A stretch of DNA of 36,645 nt from Bremia lactucae (GCF_004359215.1 NW_027152016.1:439630-476274), one strand, 5' to 3'. Positions 9,099 through 17,960 are shown, numbered from the stretch's first letter. Notes: generated by a model not told the origin, from the sequence alone. A program made the numbers and translations.

Positions 9099-9533
9099 CT
9101 TACTCCAAATGACTTCTTGAGCTAAATCTGGTGAAAATACGTTAACACAGTAGCGCAATGTAAATTGAAGCTGCGTAATGCAGAAGGTAGATGGTGGCAT
9201 AATCTTCACGCCATCGCCTAGGCTCATAATCGAAAGGACCGGGTCAAATCGTTTTCCGCTCTTTTCCCTTTTCTATCACATGGAGCAAAACACTGTCAAG
9301 TTGATCGGAAAACGCTGTTGTCACATTGGCAACAACATGTGTTTTTAAAAAAGAGCCGATATATCCCATATAAGGATAACAATGTTCTTCTACCAGTCTA
9401 CTGCGCTGAATCGATCACCTCCCCATCATATTAATTGTAAAGACAAGATAGTACGACGGTCATAAATAATGCTTTCCTTGCGTACAGCCCATGACGGTAG
9501 TAATCGATGCCCGAGTCGCCACTTCGGCTTCAC
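9099..9533. other. Upstream region of the effector gene
   Basis: No open frame or repeat is recognised. The region separates the family II 3' LTR from the gene island and would contain the regulatory sequence of the effector gene. No individual site can be supported apart from the initiator-like element at 9534. Confidence 0.4.
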
Positions 9534-9547
9534 TCACTTTCCAATCT
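9534..9547 (+). promoter_or_regulatory. Oomycete initiator-like core promoter element
   Basis: TCACTTTCCAATCT agrees at most positions with the published oomycete initiator consensus (TCATTYYNCAWTTT type, core TCA..CA.T). It lies 26 bases before the ATG at 9574. This supports transcription starting here and therefore the downstream ATG as the true start of the effector gene, since the in-frame ATG at 9469 would lie upstream of it. Confidence 0.5.
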
Positions 9548-9573
9548 GCCGAATAAAAATCTCGTCAGCCCTC

Positions 9574-9999
9574 ATGCAACTTCGCTGTATATTCACAATA
9601 GTAATGGCGACACTGGCAGCCCCACACAGTAGCGCACTTGTTGTCAACCCAAGTCTCCGTAGACTGGCCACTACCTTTCCGAGTCGCTCTAGCCGAACAG
9701 ACGCCAGACGAAATCGAATGCTACATGAAACGGACCCGGGCCATGGCGATCCCCTTCCAACCTACGTGCACACGCCACACAAGAAGAAATGGTTTATCGA
9801 GGACACATTAAAGAAAGAATTGGGCGACCCCTACAAGGTTAGCCACTTGTACAGACTTTGGTACGAAAGAGGGTTCACTGCCGAGATAGTAAGTGAAGAA
9901 CTCAGGAAGAGCAGTAATGCCGATATTGGCGACGTCTATGCCAGTATAGCCGAGGGGTACGCCGATTACGTAGATCAGATGCAGGAGGAACAGAAATAG
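9574..9999 (+). CDS. Secreted WY-domain effector candidate (RXLR-like, variant motif)
   Basis: The frame is open from an ATG at 9469, but the ATG at 9574 is preferred: it starts a signal peptide (MQLRCIFTIVMATLAAPHSS, cleavage near residue 21) and follows an initiator-like element. The product is 141 residues. A basic linker contains RMLHETD at residues 48-54, where a canonical effector would carry RXLR and an acidic dEER-like run; here Arg4 is His and the acidic run is weak. Residues 90-110 (VSHLYRLWYERGFTAEIVSE) match the W motif and residues 121-136 (VYASIAEGYADYVDQM) the Y motif of the WY fold found in Peronosporales effectors. Such proteins are secreted and act in plant cells; the host target is unknown. 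Only 198 bases separate it from the next gene. Translocation ability cannot be read from sequence. Confidence 0.75.
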   Translation: MQLRCIFTIVMATLAAPHSSALVVNPSLRRLATTFPSRSSRTDARRNRMLHETDPGHGDPLPTYVHTPHKKKWFIEDTLKKELGDPYKVSHLYRLWYERGFTAEIVSEELRKSSNADIGDVYASIAEGYADYVDQMQEEQK

Positions 10000-10197
10000 T
10001 GGGTCATAGGGTAACTTTAACGTTTAAACTCTACTACATATTACGTAATGACCGACTTTGGGACGCTACAAAACCGCTCGAATGTGCGATCTGGTTGCAC
10101 CCACCAAAGTTAATTTGGGACGTGGCTCGTTACAACTTCCAGAAACTCCAATCTGTCATTGTGCTTTACGCAAGCTTCCAAACACTTTCGAATAAGC

Positions 10198-10572
10198 ATG
10201 CGAGCCACATTATCACTCTTACGCAGTGTGCGCAATGCGCGGACGATGGTCGAGCACCCCAGTGTTCCAGTGCCAGTCCCAACGGGTCCAAAAGCCGATA
10301 AAAGTTTCATGGTCGTGTCGTCACGCGACCCCGAGATTTATCCACTGGTCTTTTGCGTCTCCGTTGGCTTTGCGATAGGGGCCTACAGTCTAGTCCATCA
10401 CGTCCTGTCAAATCCGGATATAAATTTGACTCACGATCGCCGCGAGACGCCTACGTGGGAGCGTTACAAAGCAGAGGAAGGAGAGTCGTTTACTCAGAAC
10501 CGTCATCACCTTGCGAATCTCAAGCCAAATCCGATCAACACGTTCTCCGAGGCTAAACGAACCCACGAATAA
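10198..10572 (+). CDS. B12D/NDUFA4 (MLRQ)-family mitochondrial protein
   Basis: The frame opens at 10159, but the ATG at 10198 gives a typical amphipathic mitochondrial presequence (MRATLSLLRSVRNARTM). The product is 124 residues. The conserved core is DPEIYPLVFCVSVGFAIGAY (one membrane helix) followed by SLVHHVLSNPDINLTHDRRE, the proline-asparagine pattern of the B12D / complex I MLRQ family (NPEV(R) in plants). Members are small single-span proteins of the inner mitochondrial membrane linked to complex I or IV. The C-terminal tail (HHLANLKPNPINTFSEAKR) is longer than in plant B12D. It is convergent with the tubulin cofactor gene, 182 bases away. No intron is seen. Family confidence is good; complex assignment is open. 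Confidence 0.72.
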   Translation: MRATLSLLRSVRNARTMVEHPSVPVPVPTGPKADKSFMVVSSRDPEIYPLVFCVSVGFAIGAYSLVHHVLSNPDINLTHDRRETPTWERYKAEEGESFTQNRHHLANLKPNPINTFSEAKRTHE

Positions 10573-10754
10573 CGGAAGCATTTAAATGAAAACAAAAGCA
10601 GCAGTGCAGCCGATAGTAACTTTTTTATTTGAACTATTATATAACATTAAAATTTGCCTATCTATTCCATGGAATTAATAAGCACCTCGCATTGATTCTA
10701 TGGATATTAACGAGCCAAATTAGTGCTTCAGCCTCCAGTCAAGGATAAATCTAT

Positions 10755-12515
10755 TCACACTCGTACCTGCATTCCGTAATAACCCACTTCAGCATTATCA
10801 TCGTCGAGTAGTATAGCGATACTCTGTCCACAGACAAAACGTACGTGAGACGTTCCGAAACACTCGTGTCGTGGAAATCGGAGCTTAAGAACGAGACATT
10901 GACGTACCTTTGAGTCGACGCGAAATGAAAGGATTTGCGCCGATACTTCGATTCCAAACTTGGCCTCAACTAGTAATTTTAGCTGCAAAATCGTCATTTG
11001 AAAAGGAATTTTCTTGATCAAAGGCTCGTATGAATTTGCCTTAATGGACGTTGGAATAAGAGCGACTTGGAGTAAATTCATTTTAAGCGGGCCACTGGAT
11101 GAACCACCGTTCCCATTGTTGCCACGATCATCAATACGGATTTCGGGATACAACTCACAGAGGCGAGCAAACCGTGGATGTGCCGCTAAGACACGCTCAC
11201 GCTCCGTCGTGGAATCAATGAGGACCGCTAACTCATGCAAAATACGCTTCAGATACAATTGTTCAGCTTCCATGCGTTCTTTCATTCGCACGGGGCTGCC
11301 ATTTAACATTGCAATGTGGTCCGTTCGAGCAACAATAAAAATCCGAGCTTCTCCTGGACTCATCTGCTTTGTCAGCGGGTTCTTTAAAAACCGCAAGGTA
11401 CTTAATCGAGGAAAAGCATTTAGCGCATGGATAGATGTCCACGAATCAATCAAATTTTCACTTACGGACAATGTCGTTAGCTCTTGAAACGCACAATTGC
11501 TCTTGCCATCTTCCGACACAAGCGTTCCAATGCAATTATTGTTCAGCAATAATTGATCGAGATTTACAAACATACCGCCTACCACTCGAAATACATGACT
11601 CCACGAACTCAAACGATTCGAGCTCAAGTCAAGCATCACCAGTGACGTTTGCCATTCATCTCTTGATGTGGCTTGTATTAAATCTTTGTCTTCATAGTCG
11701 TTGCCAACTAAATGCAACTCTTGTAATTTTGGAAAATGACGCGTCACGAGAAGTTGCACACTTTTCCACGACAATAACGTTTGATTTAAAACCAATACTT
11801 TTAAATTCTTTAAAACAACATACTTTGTGCGACATGTACTCATCGTTTCACTCACAGTAAATTGATTTCCACTCAAAATTAAAGTCTCGAGTAACGGCAA
11901 CTCCAGTGCAATCGAGAGAATATCGCTCCATTTGCTAAAAAGGTTGTTAGACAAATCGAGTTCCGTCAAATTGGGGGCCAACTTTCCAAGGTCTTTTCCT
12001 CCCACGTCAACAATCTGACAGGCTGAGAGTGAAATCTTTTCGATAGTTTCTAATGTCTGCTGAGTCCGAAGTTTTCTAGCTCCCACAAGCTCAATGGGCT
12101 TCTCGCTTCCTAAAGTTGTGCCTACCTCGCCTGCTACAACCACATCGCTCGTACTTGGATGTACTTGATCGCATCCTTTGTGAGCATATCTCTCTAAAAG
12201 CCTCTCAAGAAGCGAGCTCCGTGAGGTTGTTTTATGGAAAGAAGAAGCTTTGACGAACGAGCATTTTTGACTGATATTACCTCCGTGACCTATGTCTTTG
12301 CGGCCTGGAGGGCCCGAAAAATGGACCACACGCTCTCCACTAGGAAGTTTGACGCTGCCATCGTTCTTGCCGCGGCCCCAGACGTCCCACTCAACACCAT
12401 AGTAAATTGCAGTATGATCTTTGGCCGTAGCTACGTGCCCAACGTAGCGAATGGTACCCAGCGAGCCACAGCCGTCGTCAACACGGTCCCCGACAGCAAG
12501 CGGAGCTGTAGGCAT
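10755..12515 (-). CDS. TBCE: Tubulin-folding cofactor E
   Basis: An uninterrupted 586-codon frame with ATG at 12515-12513. Residues about 6-75 form a CAP-Gly domain (GTIRYVG, YYGVEWD, then GRGKNDGSV with the GKNDG signature). Residues about 150-390 contain leucine-rich repeats (LTELDLSNNLFSKWSDIL, LETLILSGNQF, LVMLDLSSNRLSSW, LDQLLLNNNCIGTL, LSTLRFLKNPL). The last 100 residues fit a ubiquitin-like domain (MTILQLKLLVEAKFGIEVSA). CAP-Gly, LRR, ubiquitin-like is the order in cofactor E, which with cofactors A, C and D assembles the alpha/beta-tubulin dimer in the cytosol. Human TBCE is 527 residues, so the length fits. An initiator-like run (TCATCCTTTAAATT) lies about 35-50 bases upstream. No intron is evident. 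Confidence 0.93.
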   Translation of the reverse strand: MPTAPLAVGDRVDDGCGSLGTIRYVGHVATAKDHTAIYYGVEWDVWGRGKNDGSVKLPSGERVVHFSGPPGRKDIGHGGNISQKCSFVKASSFHKTTSRSSLLERLLERYAHKGCDQVHPSTSDVVVAGEVGTTLGSEKPIELVGARKLRTQQTLETIEKISLSACQIVDVGGKDLGKLAPNLTELDLSNNLFSKWSDILSIALELPLLETLILSGNQFTVSETMSTCRTKYVVLKNLKVLVLNQTLLSWKSVQLLVTRHFPKLQELHLVGNDYEDKDLIQATSRDEWQTSLVMLDLSSNRLSSWSHVFRVVGGMFVNLDQLLLNNNCIGTLVSEDGKSNCAFQELTTLSVSENLIDSWTSIHALNAFPRLSTLRFLKNPLTKQMSPGEARIFIVARTDHIAMLNGSPVRMKERMEAEQLYLKRILHELAVLIDSTTERERVLAAHPRFARLCELYPEIRIDDRGNNGNGGSSSGPLKMNLLQVALIPTSIKANSYEPLIKKIPFQMTILQLKLLVEAKFGIEVSAQILSFRVDSKVRQCLVLKLRFPRHECFGTSHVRFVCGQSIAILLDDDNAEVGYYGMQVRV

Positions 12516-13222
12516 TTGTTAACAATTTCTAAAAAAGCATTCTAATTTAAAGGATGATGCTAATTAATTAATCCCTCCGTAACAGAATTTATAAGTACAC
12601 TTATTAAATAAAAAAGATTTTTTGAATGCTGCTTCCAATATCACTCACCATTCAGAATTATGTCACATTGACACAAAAATCACTATAACATTTATAGTCT
12701 GGATTTATGTGGGATGACCTTTACTCGGATTTGCACTTTCAGAAAGTAAATGTATGTGTAATTCTCGGTTATTATTAAAAGGAGAAAGAGTTAATTAATT
12801 TTTAACTTGACTTATGCTACAGCCCCAAGCCATAATATGCAAATCCAAAAAAAATAAAAAGGATTGATTCTTTTTGGGTATGCACAGGTAAGATTACAAT
12901 TGTGTTCTGTGCTCGCAACATGTGCATAAATCAAACCATATTCTTCCTTTTACACGTCAGAGCAACCTTTACAGTAGGTGTATTAATCAAGCAAATTGTT
13001 AAATCGTCATAAAACCCCGCTTAGACTTAATTCGTCAGTATTATACTCATTTACCATTCCTTCCTTAAAACTTAAACACCATTAAGTTGCCATACGTATT
13101 CTAAATAATCTCATCTAAATAAATCACTAAATCACTTCACGATTTTAATTAGCATTTAAGCTGTCAAATTTTCGACTCATACTGTAAATTCTCGACTCAT
13201 AACCAACAACAGCATATGCTTA
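12516..13222. other. AT-rich intergenic region
   Basis: No gene or RNA gene is recognised. The first 60 bases would hold the TBCE promoter (minus strand). The right edge is the end of the family III 3' LTR at 13223. Confidence 0.5.
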
Positions 13223-13308
13223 ATGTAACATGACACCTTTCATTAGTACTGCTTCAGCACTAGCCAACTTGTGCTGATAACAGTGAAGGTGAGGTACTTC
13301 ACGTGTCG

Positions 13309-14016
13309 TGTAATGGGCTAACTTCCTTACACGCCCGTTAAGTACACTCAAGTGGGAGGTCAATTACTTTCTCTGAAGTTAATTGACCTGTCACTCGGGT
13401 GAGATTCACTTAGTGGTTCACCCTTCTGTATGTGATGCACACAGGTGCATTTACATTGGATAGGATGACATCTGGGACTGACGTCATCTGCCAGACGACG
13501 TATTTAGAGTAAATACGCCCGCCAGTTAGAGATGCACTTCTACCGAGATGGCATCTATTGATTGAGTTAAAAAGTTATATATTTAAATAAGTTATTGAAT
13601 ATCAGTCTTAAAGCTGATTCCTACTTAACAAGTGCGCACGTGAAGCCCGGTTACCCGTGAAGTCGATATATCGTGTCAATAAAAACACGAGCACAGCCTT
13701 TGGCTGTGGTCGACTCCGGGACTCCGGACTACAGCGAGATGTACCATCTGGATGAAACGAATAATAGACACAAGAATACCATTAATCTTGTGATCGTCTT
13801 CGCGAAATCCGAAGACAAAGTCCCTAAAAAAGACTACCAACAACCGCTTCCGTGACGACACTTGTCCTAGCGTACCTTATTCGTTGGGGGGGGGGTCGCT
13901 TAGGCGCCCAACAACTACCTCACTGCACGGAAGAGAAGACGGTTAAACCCTTCCTCACTGTGCTTGAAGGTGTGTGCTTAAGTAGGTCGTGGTCGCTACA
14001 GAAGCGCCCAGTTACA
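13309..14016 (+). repeat. 5' LTR, family I, enlarged
   Basis: It starts TGTAATGGGC and ends GAAGCGCCCAGTTACA, directly before a primer binding site. It aligns with 1801-2287 but is about 220 bp longer, mainly because of the block at 13664-13850. A run of nine G residues lies near 13885. Confidence 0.78.
13664..13850 (-). repeat. Integrase fragment embedded in the family I LTR
   Basis: The block is missing from the LTR at 1801-2287: there the flanking sequences CCGAATTACCGCACC and CGTGACGAC are adjacent. Its plus strand matches about 19138-19310 in the family III integrase (CAATAAA.ACACGAGCAC, GTCGACTCCGG, GATGTACCATCT, GAAACGA..AATA.ACACAA). Read on the minus strand it gives INGILVSIIRFIQMVHLAVV, the start of the integrase core (usual form VFVDRFSKMVHL). 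It is therefore captured coding sequence, antisense to this LTR. Confidence 0.75.
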
Positions 14017-14018
14017 CC

Positions 14019-14033
14019 TGGTAGCCCTTGCTG
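14019..14033 (+). other. Primer binding site, family I
   Basis: TGGTAGCCCTTGCTG starts two bases after the LTR end. It shares TGGTAGC with the other three primer sites and differs at base 8, consistent with mutation of the same tRNA site. Confidence 0.6.
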
Positions 14034-14072
14034 TCAATCCCACGATCCGTCTCTTTGAGCGTGTCAGTGAGG

Positions 14073-14985
14073 ATGAGCCTCAATGTCGATTTAGCTCATT
14101 TCCTATACCTCTCCGAACATCATCGGGAGGTGGCAGAGCACTTGCGCAGACACTTAGCGAGTAAGCCCTGGTCAGACGCTTCGGTAGTCCTTTTGAGCAA
14201 TATGTTGCTCAGTTGAAGCCTTTTGAGGCATTTGTGCTCGGACTGCAAAGGGCCGACACAACCAAGCTACGGCGAAGCCGTCAATGAGACTCAGGATAAG
14301 CTTAGGCGTAAGCAGGCTCAAAGCGAGGCTCTCAACAAAACTGTTGAGATTTATTTTTGCCCGGCCGCATCAGCCAATGCTTATTCAGATGGACCCGTCT
14401 AAGATCGATGATACAGCGCACACGATTGTCCACTGGCTGATAGCCGTGGAGCAATGAGGTGTCGCGCAGCTCATCGAGGACGACACCCGGATGATGTCGC
14501 CGCCATGTCGCATTTGTGCGGTAAGGCATCAGAGTGGGCTTACTCAGCGCTTATGGCGGACGGTAGGGCGATCTCTTCGTGAGCGATCTTCAAGACAAAG
14601 ATTCGCGGAATGTATCAGCCGCCGAACAACGAAATGTTGCTTCAGGCGCGCTTCTTTGGAGCATGACAGGCGAAGCGATCCCTGCAAGAATATTTGCAGG
14701 AGATGCGCTCGCTGTCGGCGTCCATAACTGTGGGTCCGCCCGAGTTCATGAACAAACTGCGGCAAGGCCCATCACCGCATGCCCTTTTCAGAAAGGTGCC
14801 GTCGACGATGGAAGAGGCAATCCAAATGCCTTAGTTGAGGAGCAATCCTTCAACAGTTCCTTGGCGACAGCTTGGTATAAGCCGCCGATCGATTATTTCG
14901 GATGCCACCCCGATGGAGTTGGGCATTGAGACGTAGTCTGCTACAAGTGCGGCAAGCGCGGTCATATGATGGCTCGCTGCTATGA
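14073..14985 (+). pseudogene. gag remnant with CCHC zinc knuckle, family I
   Basis: The first frame (14073-14216) starts MSLNVDLAHFLYLSEHHREV and ends at a stop. Later capsid sequence is in another frame: KIRGMYQPPNNEMLLQARFF near 14600, then QAKRSLQEYLQEMRSLSASI and VGPPEFMNKLRQGPSPHALF, with stops at a TGA after RFFGA and a TAG near 14833. The nucleocapsid knuckle at 14939-14980 is intact in sequence, CYKCGKRGHMMARC (C-x2-C-x4-H-x4-C), and is followed by basic residues (GSKRPSRRTPYAKW). At least three changes of frame or stops break the gene. Confidence 0.82.
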
Positions 14986-15126
14986 CAGAATTCCTGCTGG
15001 TTCTAAGAGGCCCAGCAGGAGGACTCCCTACGCGAAGTGGTGATGGAAAAAATCAGCGTGCAAGGCGCATGAGCTCCGTATTGAACACTGATGGTTCGGG
15101 AAATGTAGAAGCGCAGTAGGGGCGGG

Positions 15127-15447
15127 ATGCCTATACTGACGCGGACTCGAAAGCTACCCCTAAGTTCAGAGTTATTGAAAAACGGGAAGTATAGCCTTAC
15201 TTTCGGAAAAGTTCCGACCTCAGCCCTGCTGGTCTATAGCGCTCGAGCACGAGGCTATGAACATATGCTGACTCTTCTTGTAGATTCGGGAGCATCACGT
15301 AATTTTGTGAAGCTCGCAGCTCTTAAACAGAGACCGGCGATGAGTAAGTCGCTTTGCCAGGTTGGTAAGCGAGAAGAGGCGACCGTGTGCTTAGCAAACG
15401 CCGCGCTCAGAAAAAGGGAGTTCAAGTTAAACTCGCCTTTAGTTTAA
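15127..15447 (+). pseudogene. Aspartic protease remnant, family I
   Basis: A 106-codon open frame. MLTLLVDSGASRNFVKLAAL at residues about 47-66 contains the D-S-G-A-S active site. ALRKREFKLNSPLV, the flap region, follows, and the frame stops at 15445-15447. The second half of the protease continues in another frame. No RT follows; the sequence moves directly to integrase tail at about 15712. Confidence 0.82.
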
Positions 15448-15711
15448 GTTACTTTTCTTGCTGAGAGATGTTTAAGGTGCTAGCTATGGAGATTCCGTAT
15501 GACTTAGATCGAGTCTTAGTGAAAGAGGGCATATCACTTCGCTCGGTGCGAAAGATGGACACAGTCTTGCCAATATGAAGAAGACCCGTAAGGGTGTCAT
15601 GTCGACGACGGCTTCGTGACACTGTTAGTTAAGCAGTGGTCACGACACCTCAGAAGTCAGTATGGCGTCAAGGCAAGAAATGTCAGTGCTCCTAAGCAAA
15701 TAACGACGTTT

Positions 15712-16425
15712 CGTTATTAACAACTACGTCCTTTGACCGACCTCTCGGCAGTAATATTAGCGAGCTTGATGCTAAACCGTGAGCGAAGCTCAACGCTTTG
15801 TGGATGAGCGATTAGCCATCGGACGAGAAGTCCGTGACGCGATGGCAAGCGCACAGGCAAACGAAAACAATATGCGAACCTACACGATTGCAAAAACGAT
15901 GAACGCTTTAGAGCAGGGAAAAGGTACTATTGCGTACTGCTACCCACCCTAAAATGCAGTTTATGTACTACCTGGAGGTGCAACGAAATCACTGCCGCGT
16001 TTCATCGGGTCGCTTGCGGTGGTAGAGGAGGTTGGAGACCTAAATTATAGGCTCACACTCCCGCCGTATACGAAGACGCGCCCCGACCTACACGTGGTCG
16101 TCTGAAACTGTATGTTGATCCACAAGAGATCACATATCCCCATCCGTTTAAGGAGACCGATGGTGACGCCGACCGTGAGTCGAGCGTCGTTCAGCAGCGC
16201 TCTGCACTGAGCGGAAGCAGGATAGGCTGACGCGAACAGGTGGGCGTAATCGCCACTCCTATCGGGCCCCGCCTGCATTTGGATGATGCTGGGAACCAAC
16301 GCTTCCTTGTTGGAAGGTTGCTTGTCCACCGCTCCGCGAAGCAGAAGCTTTAGATTCTCGTCCAATGAAGTGGATACCCGAAGAATTTCGATTCTTGGAA
16401 ATCGGTACACGCCATGCGCGTCGAC
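15712..16425 (+). pseudogene. Integrase tail and chromodomain remnant, family I
   Basis: Aligned at nucleotide level with 302-1260, for example GACCGACCTCT, GAGCGA.GCTCAACGCTTTGTG, GAGGTTGGAGACCT.AATTATA and GAGACCGATGGTGACGCCGAC. The region between tail and chromodomain is about 150 bases shorter than in the first copy. The chromodomain at 16286-16425 still reads NQRFLVGRLLVHRSAKQK, then SGYPKNFDSWKS, with two stops inside. Many small indels; clearly non-coding now. Confidence 0.82.
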
Positions 16426-16429
16426 GTGC

Positions 16430-16521
16430 CGGTCAATCACTTCACGTGGAGTTAATTGGCCCGAGTGTTTGAAGGTGTGTGTTTAAGTAGAGTGTGGCTG
16501 CTATAGAAGCGCCCGCCTACA
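16430..16521 (+). repeat. Truncated 3' LTR, family I
   Basis: GGTCAATCACTTC..GGAGTTAATTGGCC, then GTGTGTTTAAGTAGAGTGTGG and GAAGCGCCCGCCTACA, correspond to scattered parts of 13309-14016 with the middle missing. The right end is the end of the nested element. Confidence 0.65.
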
Positions 16522-16907
16522 TATACGACGTGCCGAAGAAGGTTTCAAGTAGCTAAGAAGTATAACCTAATAAAGGTCAGTACTAAAGGCTTTAGTATAC
16601 GGAAAACGTAAAACTGATTTTGACATATCAACTTCCTACGTACCGATCGTCTTTTCTACTAACTTTAATATGTTGATATCAAACTATGTATTGCGACATT
16701 TGAACATCGCCTATTCCCGCGTCTAGCAGCGATTGACGGACTTTATTTTAGCTTAAATTAATCAATCAGCAGAAATATTGTATTGCTGCTTCCATATTAC
16801 CAAACTTGGATATATTTAAAATATAAAGTTAAATTAATAATACTTTACCTCTCTATTATTTCCAACATATAGGAAATAATATTTACGGGACGGGACACCC
16901 CGTTACA

Positions 16908-17850
16908 TCATTCAATATTCACTATAGTGACTGATGTAGACTGACAGAGGGTACTCTTCGTAAGAGAGCACTTGTTCGTGTTTATTTACATTACAATTTC
17001 TTGTTTAGGCAAGGATTTAAAGTCCGTTTGCGTAGCCTGCAGGTCCGCAAACCTGGCAGCTGCATGACGAAGTATAGCTGCTAGTGATGCAAACATTTCA
17101 GTAGAGGATCAGGCGTCTGCTGCGGCGAGTAAGTCGCCTCCAACTCCGACTGGAGGCGATTCTTACGAGTCGGCGTTATCGGCCGACTCGAACACAGCCA
17201 TAGTGTCTCCGGTTCGCCCGGAACCGAGTCCGTAAAAAGAGTGGGATCTGACGTGACAGCTCAAGCATTGGTCTCGAGCATTTTTAAATCCCCGACCTTC
17301 TTGATGCGGACTCATCCTTAAATAATTCCGATGAAAAAACAAAGTCATTGTAAAGATCGCTTCGACAAGAACGTTTGCCACAGTGTAAATATTAACCAAC
17401 GGGAGAGAGACCGTACTACGTTGTGGCTCGCACCCAGAAAGAAACCTGGAATACCCTTTAAGAATAACGTAGTTCGTTGGTCTGGTATGACAAATAAACT
17501 GAGTTAATCACAAGTGTGGAGAGGACAAAAACGAGTTCTTTGACGGTGCCTTTTTGGGGGCCAATGATGTAACTTCCTTTTTTCAAACTTGAGAATCATT
17601 TATTTAGAAAATGTAAGGCGCAAGCTGCAAGGCCTAGCCTGAAAAACTTGTTTCATTACGTTACCGGTTCGAGAAATGGTCTGCAGTCGTTGGACACTAT
17701 AAGCTGCAAAGTTTGCTTAGAGTCAAGGTTACCTTGCCTCCAGTAGGGTGACCCATGTCCCTAAGTGCAGTCCATAGCCATAGGAAGGAAGGCTATCTTG
17801 AAGACCCTCATTGGAGGACGTGTATCGCTTCTATTATGCGCGAAAGGGAT
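16908..17850 (+). pseudogene. Conserved frame antisense to family III pol, copy 1 (broken)
   Basis: Between the 3' LTR and the chromodomain of the minus-strand element, the plus strand carries protein fragments matching the frame at 33205-32188: ESVKRVGSDVTAQALVSSIF (about 17211-17270), LLDADSSLNNSDEK (about 17301), NQRERDRTTLWLAPRKKPG (about 17396-17452) with NNVVRWSGM, CGEDKNEFFDGAFL (about 17515), and KEGYLEDPHWRTCIASIMRE (about 17790). They lie in different frames with stops, so the copy is dead. No known domain is recognised. Role unknown; see the intact-looking relative at 32188-33205. Confidence 0.55.
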
Positions 17851-17960
17851 TAATAATTTGAAATAATTTTGTTAGCTCGCGAAGCGATAGTATTATGGGC
17901 CTTCTAAGACGGAGGATGGATTTCATCACACTGTAAAATAAAACCCCGGAACGTCCGTCA

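Larger units (their letters stand above)
13309..16521 (+). mobile_element. Family I chromovirus copy with internal deletion, nested in a family III LTR
   Basis: 5' LTR (13309-14016), primer binding site (14019), gag (14073-14985), protease (about 15127-15470), then a direct jump to the integrase C-terminal domain and chromodomain (15712-16425), and about 90 bases of 3' LTR ending CGCCCGCCTACA at 16521. RT, RNase H and the integrase core are missing, so the copy could only have moved with proteins from elsewhere. The 3' LTR has also lost most of its length. Host LTR sequence resumes at once on both sides. Confidence 0.8.
13223..16907 (-). repeat. 3' LTR of the family III element, interrupted
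   Basis: The LTR lies in two blocks, 13223-13308 and 16522-16907. On the plus strand it begins TGTAACATGACACCTTTC (compare TGTAACGGGGCACCTTTC at 23570) and ends GGGACACCCCGTTACA. The left block matches the first 85 bases of 23570-24009 and the right block the rest (GCGCGTCTAGCAGCGA..GGCGG-type block, AATCAATCAGCAGAA). The family I element was inserted between them. Confidence 0.75.

Noticed and set aside
9469..9573. Extended N terminus of the effector frame
   Set aside because: It would bury the signal peptide and would start upstream of the initiator-like element.
9999..10301. 100-codon plus frame overlapping the start of the B12D-type gene
   Set aside because: No domain or signal; it overlaps the better-supported gene at 10198 in another frame.
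11014..11860. Plus-strand frames of 157 and 141 codons
   Set aside because: They lie wholly inside the TBCE gene on the other strand, whose 586-codon frame has clear domains; they are shadows.
12516..13222. tRNA or other RNA gene in the intergenic region
   Set aside because: No cloverleaf with a matching acceptor stem, or A and B boxes, could be found by eye.
13880..13895. Run of nine G residues as a quadruplex signal
   Set aside because: A single run inside an LTR, with no further G-tracts at the spacing needed; may be a sequencing or slippage feature.
16522..17500. A plus-strand element starting with the LTR at 16522-16907 and gag downstream
   Set aside because: No primer binding site follows the LTR, and the same arrangement recurs at 33507 with integrase and chromodomain on the other side; the LTR is the 3' LTR of the minus element and the frame is antisense.
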